A DNA stretch of 64,000 bases from SIG78 sp045635745 (GTDB lineage Bacteria > Verrucomicrobiota > Lentisphaeria > Victivallales > Victivallaceae): positions 74,544 through 138,543 of the forward strand of contig JAZTWG010000048.1 of the NCBI GenBank assembly GCA_045635745.1, read 5' to 3'. Both the position numbers and the translations under genes were made by a program. The notes under the pieces are model-generated. The model searched no databases and had not been told where the DNA came from. It saw nothing but the letters and a program-made list of their open reading frames with translations. Shown piece after piece: positions 1 to 8,292 of the stretch; position 1 is the stretch's first letter; each line of letters starts with the position of its first letter.

Positions 1-987
1 GTCAGCCATGTACGCTTTGAGCATTTCAGGGTATTTGAGCGCAAAACGGCGCTTTTCCGCAGCCAGATAGTGCAGCTGCTGGGGGCAGAGGTCTCCGGCG
101 GCGGCACTCTGAGTGATAATGGTTATATCGCCATATTTGGCAGCAAGTTTTTCGCGCACATTATGCCAGAAACTGGCGTGAAGCTCCCACACCGTACCGC
201 AGGTCTGCGAAGGACACGGTACATTGATAACAGCTCCGGTGAGCTTGCCGTTTTTATCAAATGTATACATAAGATTGATGAATGTATCGGTACCGGCTTC
301 GTAGCCGTCAAACATATCATCGTTGGTTTTACCGTACATTTTGGCGCGGCCGTTCATGGCAATACCGGGACGGCCGGCATCGCGTTTGCTTACATCATCA
401 AGATACACGCTGCGGCGGCTGTAACCGGTCATGGCGTGACCATAGCCGTAAGCAATACTGCCGAAATCACGCTTGGCCCATGCTTCTTTGATTGCATCGA
501 CAAATTGCCGGGTAAGAAACTCACTCATTTCGCGCCGTTTGATAAAATCCACTGTGTTGGGGTACGGCGTATCTTCCGGGCCATTGGCAGAAGGTCCGGC
601 ATGAGTGTGGGTAGCATTGGCAATGATTTTATCTGCCGGAATTTCCGGAGCTTCTTTTTTCAGAGTCTCCACCACATTTCTCAACAGATGCGCCGGTACA
701 CTTACCATATCTGCCGATACAAAAATCACTGCATCGCTGCCGTTTTCCATAACCATGGCACTGGCAAGCATCGGAGTACGCTGTCCCAGCGATACACGCA
801 AATAGAACTGCCCCGTGATCGGAGCTATCCCCTCGGAAGGAACAATAGAACGCTTGGCCCAGCCGATCTTAATTGGTTTATCAGTAGTCATAATAATCTC
901 ATTTTTATCTGATTCAAGTATGGAACAACCGACCAATAGCATTGCAGCGGCAGCAGCAAAAAATATTTTTTTTCCAGTTCTTTTCAT
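1..987 (-). CDS. Neutral/alkaline ceramidase-family lipoprotein, 3' end cut by window edge
   Basis: The frame reads from an ATG at 985-987 to position 1 with no stop, so 329 residues are visible and the C-terminus lies outside the window. The start has a lipoprotein signal with lipobox LLVGC, implying export and lipid anchoring. The protein matches its two upstream neighbours along its length, including the metal-site motif THTHAGP, which places it in the neutral ceramidase family (PF04734), amidases of N-acyl sphingolipids. Oddly, the segment that should hold the nucleophilic serine reads GDLCPQQ: the serine at 301 in paralogue 2 is Cys301 here. It starts 11 bases after the stop of the preceding gene, so it is co-transcribed. 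Family membership is firm; the true substrate is unknown because many environmental members are uncharacterised. Confidence 0.85.
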   Translation of the reverse strand, partial: MKRTGKKIFFAAAAAMLLVGCSILESDKNEIIMTTDKPIKIGWAKRSIVPSEGIAPITGQFYLRVSLGQRTPMLASAMVMENGSDAVIFVSADMVSVPAHLLRNVVETLKKEAPEIPADKIIANATHTHAGPSANGPEDTPYPNTVDFIKRREMSEFLTRQFVDAIKEAWAKRDFGSIAYGYGHAMTGYSRRSVYLDDVSKRDAGRPGIAMNGRAKMYGKTNDDMFDGYEAGTDTFINLMYTFDKNGKLTGAVINVPCPSQTCGTVWELHASFWHNVREKLAAKYGDITIITQSAAAGDLCPQQLHYLAAEKRRFALKYPEMLKAYMAD

Positions 988-998
988 TTTTTGATCTT

Positions 999-2660
999 TC
1001 AACGCACAGCTTTAAGCATATCCAATGTCTTATTAACAAGTTCCTGACCGCCTTCGGCAGAAACTACATTGCAGTACGGTGTGGCACTGTATCCTTTATT
1101 GGCAATACCTTCTTTGGTGGCAAGATATTTGCCCTGACCGTTCAAGTCGGTTACCAGCTGCACGATAACGGTCTGTTCAAAGGGACTGCGCGCCTGAATA
1201 CGGTGCATAAAGTCCATAAACAGCTCAAACCGGTTGGTGGCAAATGCCAGATTACCGACCCGCACCACATGGATATCGGTGATGATATAAGGTTCTTTTT
1301 CCTGAATTTCAGCCCGCTCGGCTACGCTGCCGATACGGTTGCGGCGGCTCCGCAGAATACTGTTGGCCCGGAGCTGCGCCCACTTGTCGCCGCCTTCAAC
1401 ATATTTTTGCTGCATCAGAGCTTCGTGGCTTTTCTTTTCCTGTTCAACCAGTTCTTTCGGGAACATACGGCGCGAAAGTTTTACCGTCTGAACTTCGTGT
1501 TTGAATACCGGATTGCACATCTTGTCTTTTGCCGCCCAACTCAGGACTTCATCGAACGCAGCAACAATACGGTTGCCGATATCTTCAGCGCGCATCCATT
1601 CAAGAATATCGTATTCGAGCTGCTTTTTGACAGCTTCGGGAGTAGCTTTTTCCTGCCCGGGGCGCTTGCCGGGATTCTTCATATATTCAGCAATCTTGTC
1701 GGCATATTTGAGCCGGTAACGGCGTTTTTCCGCTTCCAGATAGTGCAGCTGGCGCGGAGAAAGGTCTCCGGCGGCGGCAGACTGACCGATAATACCGATA
1801 TCACCGTATTTGGCGGAGAGTTTTTTACGCACATTATCCCAGAAACTGGCATGCAGATACCAGAAATTTTCTCCGGTCTGCGCCGGGCACGGCACATTTA
1901 CCACAGCACCGGTAAGCTTGCCGGATTTATCAAACGTATAAAAAAGGTTGATAAACGCATCAGTACCGGATTCGTAACCATCAAACAGAGGATTGTTGGT
2001 TTTGCCGTACATCTGGGCTCTGCCGTTCATGGCAATACCGGCTGCAGAAGTATTCTGCTTGCCGATGTCTTCCAGATAAACCGTGCGGCGGCTGTGACCG
2101 GTGGTGGCAAAGCCGTAGCCGTAAGCAATACTGCCGGGAGCGCGGTTTGCCCACGCTTCTTTGACCGCATCGGCGATCTGCCGCGCAATAAAATCCTGCA
2201 TTTCGCTTGAAGGAGTGAATTTAACCCGGCGCGGATAATCATCGGGTATCGGATTGGCAGAAGGTCCGGCGTGAGTATGGGTGGCACTGACAATGATCTT
2301 TTCCACCGGGATCGCCGGATTTTCTTTTTTCAGAATGGCGTGGACTTTATGCAGAACAATTTTGTTGACCGATACCATATCTGCCGCCACAAAAATCACA
2401 GCATCATTTTTATTAGTCATGGCCATTGCCTGGGCGATAACCGGAGTCAGCTGCCCCTGCGCCACGCGCAGATAAAATTGTCCGGTAATCGGTACCGGTC
2501 CGCCGGGCGAAATGGAACGTTTGCCCCAGCCGATCTGCAAACGATCGACTGCAGCTTCAGGACAAGCATTTTTGCACGCCTGATCACACACACATCCGGC
2601 AGTAACGGCCATTACAGCCGCAACAGCCGTAAACATTTTGACAAGATACAACTTTTTCAT
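999..2660 (-). CDS. Neutral/alkaline ceramidase-family lipoprotein (paralogue 2)
   Basis: A 553-residue exported protein. A lipoprotein signal ends at lipobox VTAGC (Cys23). The body carries IGWGKRSISP near residue 43, SATHTHAGPSAN (metal-binding His-x-His) and AAAGDLSPRQLHY with Ser301 in the position of the ceramidase nucleophile (family motif GDVSPN). Neutral ceramidases hydrolyse the amide of ceramides; in this phylum the family is large and mostly untested, so an unrelated amide substrate is possible. The protein is shorter than typical neutral ceramidases (about 650-780 residues) and lacks an obvious C-terminal immunoglobulin-like domain. An AAGGAG site sits 9 bases before the ATG. It is the second of three tandem paralogues, 126 bases after the previous one. 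Confidence 0.87.
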   Translation of the reverse strand: MKKLYLVKMFTAVAAVMAVTAGCVCDQACKNACPEAAVDRLQIGWGKRSISPGGPVPITGQFYLRVAQGQLTPVIAQAMAMTNKNDAVIFVAADMVSVNKIVLHKVHAILKKENPAIPVEKIIVSATHTHAGPSANPIPDDYPRRVKFTPSSEMQDFIARQIADAVKEAWANRAPGSIAYGYGFATTGHSRRTVYLEDIGKQNTSAAGIAMNGRAQMYGKTNNPLFDGYESGTDAFINLFYTFDKSGKLTGAVVNVPCPAQTGENFWYLHASFWDNVRKKLSAKYGDIGIIGQSAAAGDLSPRQLHYLEAEKRRYRLKYADKIAEYMKNPGKRPGQEKATPEAVKKQLEYDILEWMRAEDIGNRIVAAFDEVLSWAAKDKMCNPVFKHEVQTVKLSRRMFPKELVEQEKKSHEALMQQKYVEGGDKWAQLRANSILRSRRNRIGSVAERAEIQEKEPYIITDIHVVRVGNLAFATNRFELFMDFMHRIQARSPFEQTVIVQLVTDLNGQGKYLATKEGIANKGYSATPYCNVVSAEGGQELVNKTLDMLKAVR

Positions 2661-2692
2661 AAAAAAAACTCCTTTTGTTTTTTATGGTTATC

Positions 2693-2728
2693 TCAAAAGT
2701 CACTCAAAAAATTTTGCATGACTTTTGA
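2693..2728 (-). promoter_or_regulatory. Intercistronic hairpin between ceramidase paralogues
   Basis: A perfect 10-base inverted repeat (TCAAAAGTCA / TGACTTTTGA) with a 16-base loop lies in the 126-base gap between two co-directional paralogues. No T-tract follows it on the minus strand, so it looks more like an mRNA-processing or stabilising hairpin than a terminator. Function is inferred from position only. Confidence 0.4.
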
Positions 2729-2786
2729 AAGAACCACAGAAAAATCAGTACAAGGGTTTTTACGCCCCTGTACTGACCGGATCTTA

Positions 2787-4442
2787 TCAGCGGATATCTT
2801 TCAACACCTTGAGTGTTTCTTCCACCAGTTCCTGGCCGCCCTTGGGCGAAACCTGATTACAGTACGGTGTGGCACTGTACCCTTTGTTGGCCCAACCTTT
2901 TTCGGTGGTCAGGTAACTGCCGGTACCGTAATCATCGGTCACCAGCTGCACGATAAAAGTCTGCTCAAAGGGACTGCGCGCCTGAATACGGTGCATAAAG
3001 TCCATAAACAACTCAAAACGGTTGCTGGCAAATGCCATATTGCCGACTTTCACTACATGTATATCGGTGGTGATATACGGCTCTTTTTCCTGAATTTCAG
3101 CCCGCTTGGCCACGCCGCCGATACGGTTACGACGGCTGGTAAGGCGGGAGTTGCGATAGAGCATTTCATACGCATCGCCTTCTTCCATGAAAGATTCTTT
3201 CATAACGGCTTCGTGATTACGCTTTTCTTCGTCAAGCAGTTCCTGCGGGAACATGCGGCGCGAAAGCTTGAGCGTACGCACTTCATGCTTGAGTTCCGGA
3301 GCCGACTGCTTATCTTTTTCCGCCCACGAAAGCACTTCATCAAATGCTGCTGTAATACGGTTGGCAATGTCTTCAGCCCGCATCCACTCAATAGCATCGT
3401 ATTCGTACTGCCGTTTGGCAGATTCCGGATCCCTGACCCAAAGCGACGGATAAGGCATCGGATTTTTCATGTATTCAGCGATTTTATCGGCATACTTGAG
3501 CCGGTAACGGCGTTTTTCCGCTTCCAGATAGTGCAGCTGACGCGGCGACAGGTCACCGGCAGCCGCAGCCTGACAAATGATCCCGATATCACCGTATTTG
3601 GCTTCAAGTTTCTTGCGGACATTATCCCAGAAACTGGCATGCAGCACCCATGCGTGTTCGCCGGTCTGCGAGGGGCACGGCACATTGATCACCGCTCCGG
3701 TGAGTTTGCCGCTTTTATCAAAAGTGTAGAATATATTGATAAAGCTTTCGGTACCCGATTCATAACCATCGAACATATCATCATTGGTTTTGCCGTACAT
3801 CTTGCCGTGACCATCCATGGCAATACCCGGCTTGTCTGCTTCACGCTTGCCGATATCATCCAGATAAATGGTGCGGCGGCTGTGTCCGGTGGTGGCAAAG
3901 CCGTAACCGTAAGTTACAGAGCCTTCGGCGCGTTTTTCCCACGCTTCTTTGATCGCATCAGTCATCTGGCGTGAAATGAATGCACGCATTTCTCCGGTCG
4001 GCACAAACTCCACTTTGTTGGGATAGCTGGTGTCGATCTGATTGCTGGAAGGGCCGGCATGAGTATGCGTAGCATTGATAATGATCTTATCAACCGGAAA
4101 GCCTTTGATTTCTTCTGCCAGATTGGCTTTGACCTGCTTCAAAACTTCCGGCTGCACCGACACCATATCGGCTGATACAAAAATCACTGCATCTTTGCCG
4201 TTTTCCATAACCATGGCACTGGCAAGCACCGGCGTATAAACACCTTGAGAAACACGCAGATGAAACTGACCGGTGATCGGCACCGGTTTATCCGAAGCTA
4301 TTGAACGCTTTGCCCAACCGATTTTCACAGGATTACACATAGACTTTTCACACTTTTTTTCGCAAATATTATTGTTTGCACAGCCGCAGAGCATTACTGC
4401 TGCTGCGGCAGCAACGAGGTTTTTTCCCGTAAAACGGATCAT
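2787..4442 (-). CDS. Neutral/alkaline ceramidase-family lipoprotein (paralogue 3)
   Basis: A 551-residue lipoprotein (lipobox LCGC), strongly similar to the next gene over nearly its whole length. Visible family marks are IGWAKRSI, NATHTHAGPSSN for the metal site, and AAAGDLSPRQLHY with Ser299 as candidate nucleophile. Two Cys-rich patches directly follow the lipidated cysteine (CANNNICEKKCEK), a linker shared in style with paralogue 2. Its ATG overlaps the stop of the aminotransferase gene as ATGA, so translation is coupled; a GGAG lies just upstream within that gene. It is expected to act in the periplasm or on the outer membrane on an amide-linked lipid or sugar derivative; the family assignment is solid and the substrate is not known. 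Confidence 0.87.
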   Translation of the reverse strand: MIRFTGKNLVAAAAAVMLCGCANNNICEKKCEKSMCNPVKIGWAKRSIASDKPVPITGQFHLRVSQGVYTPVLASAMVMENGKDAVIFVSADMVSVQPEVLKQVKANLAEEIKGFPVDKIIINATHTHAGPSSNQIDTSYPNKVEFVPTGEMRAFISRQMTDAIKEAWEKRAEGSVTYGYGFATTGHSRRTIYLDDIGKREADKPGIAMDGHGKMYGKTNDDMFDGYESGTESFINIFYTFDKSGKLTGAVINVPCPSQTGEHAWVLHASFWDNVRKKLEAKYGDIGIICQAAAAGDLSPRQLHYLEAEKRRYRLKYADKIAEYMKNPMPYPSLWVRDPESAKRQYEYDAIEWMRAEDIANRITAAFDEVLSWAEKDKQSAPELKHEVRTLKLSRRMFPQELLDEEKRNHEAVMKESFMEEGDAYEMLYRNSRLTSRRNRIGGVAKRAEIQEKEPYITTDIHVVKVGNMAFASNRFELFMDFMHRIQARSPFEQTFIVQLVTDDYGTGSYLTTEKGWANKGYSATPYCNQVSPKGGQELVEETLKVLKDIR

Positions 4443-5749
4443 TTCTTTCTCCGGTCTTCCATGATTTTCTGGATACGTTCAGGATCGATCTGATCAAAGT
4501 TGTTGAAGACCTTTTTGATCGCCTGACAAACCTGTTCGGCAATATCCAGACCATTGGGAGCGCGCAGAGTCTGCACAATGGAGATGTGTTTGCGGCTGTA
4601 TTCCAGAGCGTTGGGGAACTTGGAAAGGCTGTAATCCACGCCTTCATCAGCACCCGGAATCGCCCACGGATAACCCATACCATAAGCATTCTTGGCGGCA
4701 AAAACCGTCATTTCCGGCAGAATAAAGCGCTGCCAGACGTTGGCGGCAACACCTTCGTCTTTCAGAGCAAATGCTACGGCATTACGGAACGCAACCTGCT
4801 GCTCCGGATCGGTAATACCCATCTTGGCAAAGTCGATACGCAAGTTGAAGTTATACCAGTTGTGGGTGGCATAATCTGGTTCGTAGGGCAGCAGCAAGTT
4901 GGGGGTGCCGGCCAGATTTTTCAAAAGATATTCGCCATTTTCACGGAGAGTCTTGAAGTAATAATCGTATTTGCTCAGCTGGGCACGGCCGTAAGCAGCA
5001 GTGATTTCGTTGTTGCGGTACATCCAGCCCAGCGCATAGGCGTGATAGTCGCGGCTCTGTTCCGGACGGGCAGTTTCGCCAAAGCTCCAGAGCTTGGCGG
5101 CACCGTTGTAAATTTCTTCGTTATCGGTCACAAACATACCGCCTTCGCCGCAGCAGAGGCACTTGTTCTGATTGAAACTGAACGCAGCGCAATCGCCCAG
5201 GGTACCGGCTTTGCGGCCTTTGTACATGGCACCGTGAGCCTGACAGGCATCTTCGATGACCTTGAGATTGTGCTTTTTGGCAATGGCATTGATCTTGTCC
5301 ATATCATTGCAGAGACCGTGCAGCTGAACAACGATGATCGCCTTGGTCCGGGGAGTGATGGCTTCTTCGATCTTATCGGGATCCATCAGGAAGGTTTCCG
5401 GATCGATATCCACAAAGATCGGAATAGCATCGTGGTGCAGAATACAAGTTGCGCTGCTGCTCCAGCTGTAAGAAGTCACGAGCACATGGTCTCCGGCGCC
5501 GATTCCGCAACCGACAAGGCACATGTGCAATGCCGCAGTACCGGAGTTGGTAAACAAAGCGTATTTATTGCCATTCCATTCGGCGAATTCTTTTTCGAAA
5601 GCCAGATTCTGGGGACCGCGGGCCTGACTTGGAGCATGGAGAGCTTCCAAAACCATCTTTTCATCGATTTCATTGATCGGGGGCCAATTGACCACTTTGC
5701 TGACATCAACTGCGGGTTTACCACCATAAATTGCGAGAACTTCAGACAT
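4439..5749 (-). CDS. DegT/DnrJ/EryC1/StrS-family PLP aminotransferase
   Basis: A 436-residue cytosolic fold-type I aminotransferase of the sugar aminotransferase/AHBA-synthase family, which transfers an amino group to keto-sugars or cyclitols. The expected features are an opening IYGGKPAVD, FTNSGTAALHM (phosphate-binding region, about 66-76), EDACQAHG with Asp167 facing the PLP nitrogen, and FSFNQNKCLCCGEGG with Lys196 as the Schiff-base lysine. The start at 5749 was chosen because AAGGAAAGGAAG lies just before it; longer readings have no such site. It is the first gene of the operon and overlaps the next gene by four bases, linking an amino-transfer step with secreted amidase-like enzymes. 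Whether it makes or breaks down an amino sugar cannot be told. Confidence 0.9.
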   Translation of the reverse strand: MSEVLAIYGGKPAVDVSKVVNWPPINEIDEKMVLEALHAPSQARGPQNLAFEKEFAEWNGNKYALFTNSGTAALHMCLVGCGIGAGDHVLVTSYSWSSSATCILHHDAIPIFVDIDPETFLMDPDKIEEAITPRTKAIIVVQLHGLCNDMDKINAIAKKHNLKVIEDACQAHGAMYKGRKAGTLGDCAAFSFNQNKCLCCGEGGMFVTDNEEIYNGAAKLWSFGETARPEQSRDYHAYALGWMYRNNEITAAYGRAQLSKYDYYFKTLRENGEYLLKNLAGTPNLLLPYEPDYATHNWYNFNLRIDFAKMGITDPEQQVAFRNAVAFALKDEGVAANVWQRFILPEMTVFAAKNAYGMGYPWAIPGADEGVDYSLSKFPNALEYSRKHISIVQTLRAPNGLDIAEQVCQAIKKVFNNFDQIDPERIQKIMEDRRKK

Positions 5750-5885
5750 TTTAACGCTTCCTTTCCTTTTGATTGGCGTTTGATTTTTCGGGTGTCTGTG
5801 ATAAATTATAGCTGTTTTTTTGAACTCTGCAATAGCAAAAAATAACAATTTTTTGTAAATAATAGCATTTTTTTGCGATTTCAGT

Positions 5886-5913
5886 TTGACGATATGATTT
5901 TTTATGCTATTTT
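5886..5913 (+). promoter_or_regulatory. Probable promoter of the AraC-family gene
   Basis: TTGACG, a 16-base spacer and TATTTT lie 33 bases before the AraC start codon in the divergent intergenic region. The same region holds three related A/T-rich motifs (ATAGCAAAAAAT, ATAGCATTTTTT, ATGCTATTTTTA), which could be operator half-sites for the AraC protein acting on both genes. The operator part is inference. Confidence 0.4.
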
Positions 5914-5946
5914 TATACAGAAATAAACCGTTACCAGTGTTTTTTT

Positions 5947-6801
5947 ATGGAATCAGCTGTCAATAATATTTTCGTCACAGTGCCGCAAGTGAGCAACTTC
6001 CGGGTTGTGGAGTATTCGAACATATACTCCACCAATGAACATATCCCCCGTGAGCATGAGCTGCTTTATGTACTCGATGGCAAAATAACCCTGCATCTGG
6101 AAGATCACCTGGTCTTTCATGCCATGCCGGGCGATTTTCTGATCGTGGAAGCCAATACACGTCACCGCGATGAATTTGCCGCGTTGAAAGGATTGCGCAT
6201 CATGCTGCTGCAATTCCACTGGGATATCCGGGACTTTTTCAATTTTGTCAACAACCGCACGCTGCGGCAATTAAGTTATGATGCGCACAACGAAGTTCGC
6301 CGGCGGCTGGATTTTATGCGCTCCAACTGGGACGACACCCCGGAAAGTCTGCTCCATGCATCAATACAGCTGCACAGCATATTGCTGTTGTTTTATTTTG
6401 ACCTGATAAAAGGTCATGACAATAACGCGCATCATCTGCTGCCCCTGCAGGAAGCCATGCGCCGGGCAAAGCATTTTCTGGATCAGAACTACGCTGAACC
6501 GTTGAGTCTGAAACAGACCGCCAAACACATCGGCATAAGTCCGGCGTATCTTTCAAGAATATTCCATCAGGAATACGGTGTGAGCTTCAGCAAATATCTG
6601 ACATCGCTGCGGCTGGAGGAAGCGCGGAAACTCCTGCAGACAACACGGCTGCAGATAGCCGAAATCGCCAACCGCTGCGGATTTTCTTCCAGCAGTTATT
6701 TTATAAAAGTTTTCAGCGAACACTATAAAATAACGCCAAAAAATTATGCCGCCGAAGCCGGTAAATACAGTATTGTGACCGACAAAAAATCCGGCCGCTG
6801 A
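5947..6801 (+). CDS. AraC-family transcriptional regulator
   Basis: A 284-residue regulator with an N-terminal cupin-like effector domain (about 15-110; HEMPRE-like region plus HAMPGDF turn) and a C-terminal double helix-turn-helix (about 170-275) containing LSLKQTAKHIGISPAYLSR and IAEIANRCGFSSSSYFIKVF. AraC proteins of this shape sense a sugar or related small molecule and activate a neighbouring operon. The gene diverges from the aminotransferase/ceramidase operon, so that operon is the likely target. No clear ribosome binding site precedes the ATG at 5947, but no better internal start exists before the cupin domain. The gene is followed by a terminator serving the opposite strand. Confidence 0.9.
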   Translation: MESAVNNIFVTVPQVSNFRVVEYSNIYSTNEHIPREHELLYVLDGKITLHLEDHLVFHAMPGDFLIVEANTRHRDEFAALKGLRIMLLQFHWDIRDFFNFVNNRTLRQLSYDAHNEVRRRLDFMRSNWDDTPESLLHASIQLHSILLLFYFDLIKGHDNNAHHLLPLQEAMRRAKHFLDQNYAEPLSLKQTAKHIGISPAYLSRIFHQEYGVSFSKYLTSLRLEEARKLLQTTRLQIAEIANRCGFSSSSYFIKVFSEHYKITPKNYAAEAGKYSIVTDKKSGR

Positions 6802-6819
6802 AGAGCATTCCGCAAAATG

Positions 6820-6873
6820 CAGAAAAAACAAAAGCCGGAACAGTTGATGATCGTTGCCAATCCTGTTCCGGCT
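6820..6873 (-). terminator. Intrinsic terminator of the antiporter gene
   Basis: A perfect 11-base stem (AGCCGGAACAG / CTGTTCCGGCT, 6833-6843 and 6863-6873) is followed on the minus strand by a T-rich run (complement of 6820-6833). It lies 20 bases beyond the stop of the minus-strand antiporter. Confidence 0.8.
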
Positions 6874-6893
6874 CTGCAGTTTACCGCCTGCTT

Positions 6894-8234
6894 TTACAAT
6901 ACCATACCGGCGATCCAGCCGGCGATCAAAAGCGGTATATTAAAGTGTACAAAAGTAGGTATGGTAGAGTCATAAATATGGTCATGCTGACCATCGGCAT
7001 TCAAACCGGCGGTGGGGCCCAGCACCGATTCGGATACCGGAGAACCGGCATCACCCAGCGCACCGGCCACACCTACGACCGCCAGCGTTGCTTCCGGCGA
7101 CATACCCAGTTTCATGCAAAGCGGCACATAAATAGCTGCAATCAGCGGCACCGTTGAAAATGATGAACCGATCCCCATAGTGATAAGCAGACCGATAAAA
7201 AGCATCATGAATACTGCAAATGCCCGGTTGCTGCCCAAGCCTTTGGAAATCATATCCACCAGTTCATTTACCCCGCCGGTGGCTTTCATGACTTCAGCAA
7301 AACCGCTGGCGGCGATCATTACAATACCTATACCGCCCATGAGGTATACACCATGCACAAAGACATCCTGCGTATCGCGCAAGCTTATCACCCGGGCGAT
7401 CACAAACACCAGCACCGCCGCCAGCGAAGCCAGAAAGAGCGAATCCAGCACGATCTGCGCCGTAAAACCGGCAATGATCGCCACCACACCGGTAATGACT
7501 TTCCACGGTTTGATCTCCACATTGGAGGGAGAAACAGCCTGGATCTTGCTTTCATCGTATTCGCGCGGTTTGCGGTAAGATATGAAAACAGCGGTCAACA
7601 GCCCCACAAGCATCCCCAGCGCGGGGATAGCCATGGCTTTGACCGAAACAGCAGGATCGATATTCATGCCATTGCTCTGCAGATTGCCGATAAGTATATC
7701 ATTTATATAAATGCGTCCGAACCCGAAAGGGAAACACATATAAGGAGTGATCAGACCAAATGTAAGAATACACGCCACCGCTCTGCGGTCAAGCTTGAAT
7801 TTGGCAAAAATCTGCAGCAGCGACGGTATCAGGATCGGAATAAATGCAATATGTATGGGGATAAGGTTCTGCGAAGACATGGAAATCAAAGTAAGAATGA
7901 ACAGCAGAACGTACTTGAATCCGGTAATACGGTTGCGGGTAACTTCCTTATTCATTTTTTTAAGCAGAATCTGCGCCAGCAGTTCCGTCAAGCCCGAACG
8001 TGAAATCACAATTGAAAACGCCCCCAGCATGGCATAGTTGAACGCAATTTTTGCACCGCTGCCAAGCCCAGTGGAAAACGCAGTGAGCGTTTTGGCATCG
8101 CCGATGCCGGAGAGCAGTCCGCCTGCCAGCGCCGCAATAATAATGGAAAATACAATATTCAAACGCAATACAGCCAATACCAGCAGTATTACAACTGCGA
8201 CCAATACCGGATTGGTCAAAAAATCTATCAACAT
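6894..8234 (-). CDS. NhaC-like Na+/H+ antiporter-family membrane protein
   Basis: A 446-residue, very hydrophobic inner-membrane protein with about eleven or twelve predicted helices. It resembles the Na+/H+ antiporter superfamily with the N-terminal block of PF13726 and the NhaC-type core (PF03553). Features include paired re-entrant-like Gly/Ser-rich stretches (GIGSSFSTVPLIAAIYVP and GALGDAGSPVSESVLGPT) and a C-terminal HDHIYDSTIPTF segment typical of this group. Members exchange Na+ for H+ or, in some subgroups, carry organic anions; substrate choice cannot be settled from sequence. GGAAGGG precedes the ATG by 8 bases. It is probably a single-gene transcript, with its own terminator and a 58-base gap from the next gene. 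Confidence 0.85.
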   Translation of the reverse strand: MLIDFLTNPVLVAVVILLVLAVLRLNIVFSIIIAALAGGLLSGIGDAKTLTAFSTGLGSGAKIAFNYAMLGAFSIVISRSGLTELLAQILLKKMNKEVTRNRITGFKYVLLFILTLISMSSQNLIPIHIAFIPILIPSLLQIFAKFKLDRRAVACILTFGLITPYMCFPFGFGRIYINDILIGNLQSNGMNIDPAVSVKAMAIPALGMLVGLLTAVFISYRKPREYDESKIQAVSPSNVEIKPWKVITGVVAIIAGFTAQIVLDSLFLASLAAVLVFVIARVISLRDTQDVFVHGVYLMGGIGIVMIAASGFAEVMKATGGVNELVDMISKGLGSNRAFAVFMMLFIGLLITMGIGSSFSTVPLIAAIYVPLCMKLGMSPEATLAVVGVAGALGDAGSPVSESVLGPTAGLNADGQHDHIYDSTIPTFVHFNIPLLIAGWIAGMVL

Positions 8235-8292
8235 AAGAAATCCCTTCCGTTGTTATTTATTTGATTATGTTGAAATTATTACGAATACTCTT

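Noticed and set aside
2271..3974. A 567-codon plus-strand open frame, with a similar 422-codon frame at 942-2210
   Set aside because: They lie fully opposite the ceramidase-family genes, have no ribosome binding site, and their translations are low-complexity products of the codon bias of the real strand.
4586..5845. A 419-codon plus-strand frame opposite the aminotransferase
   Set aside because: The minus strand carries the PLP lysine and Asp motifs and a strong ribosome binding site; the plus frame has neither.
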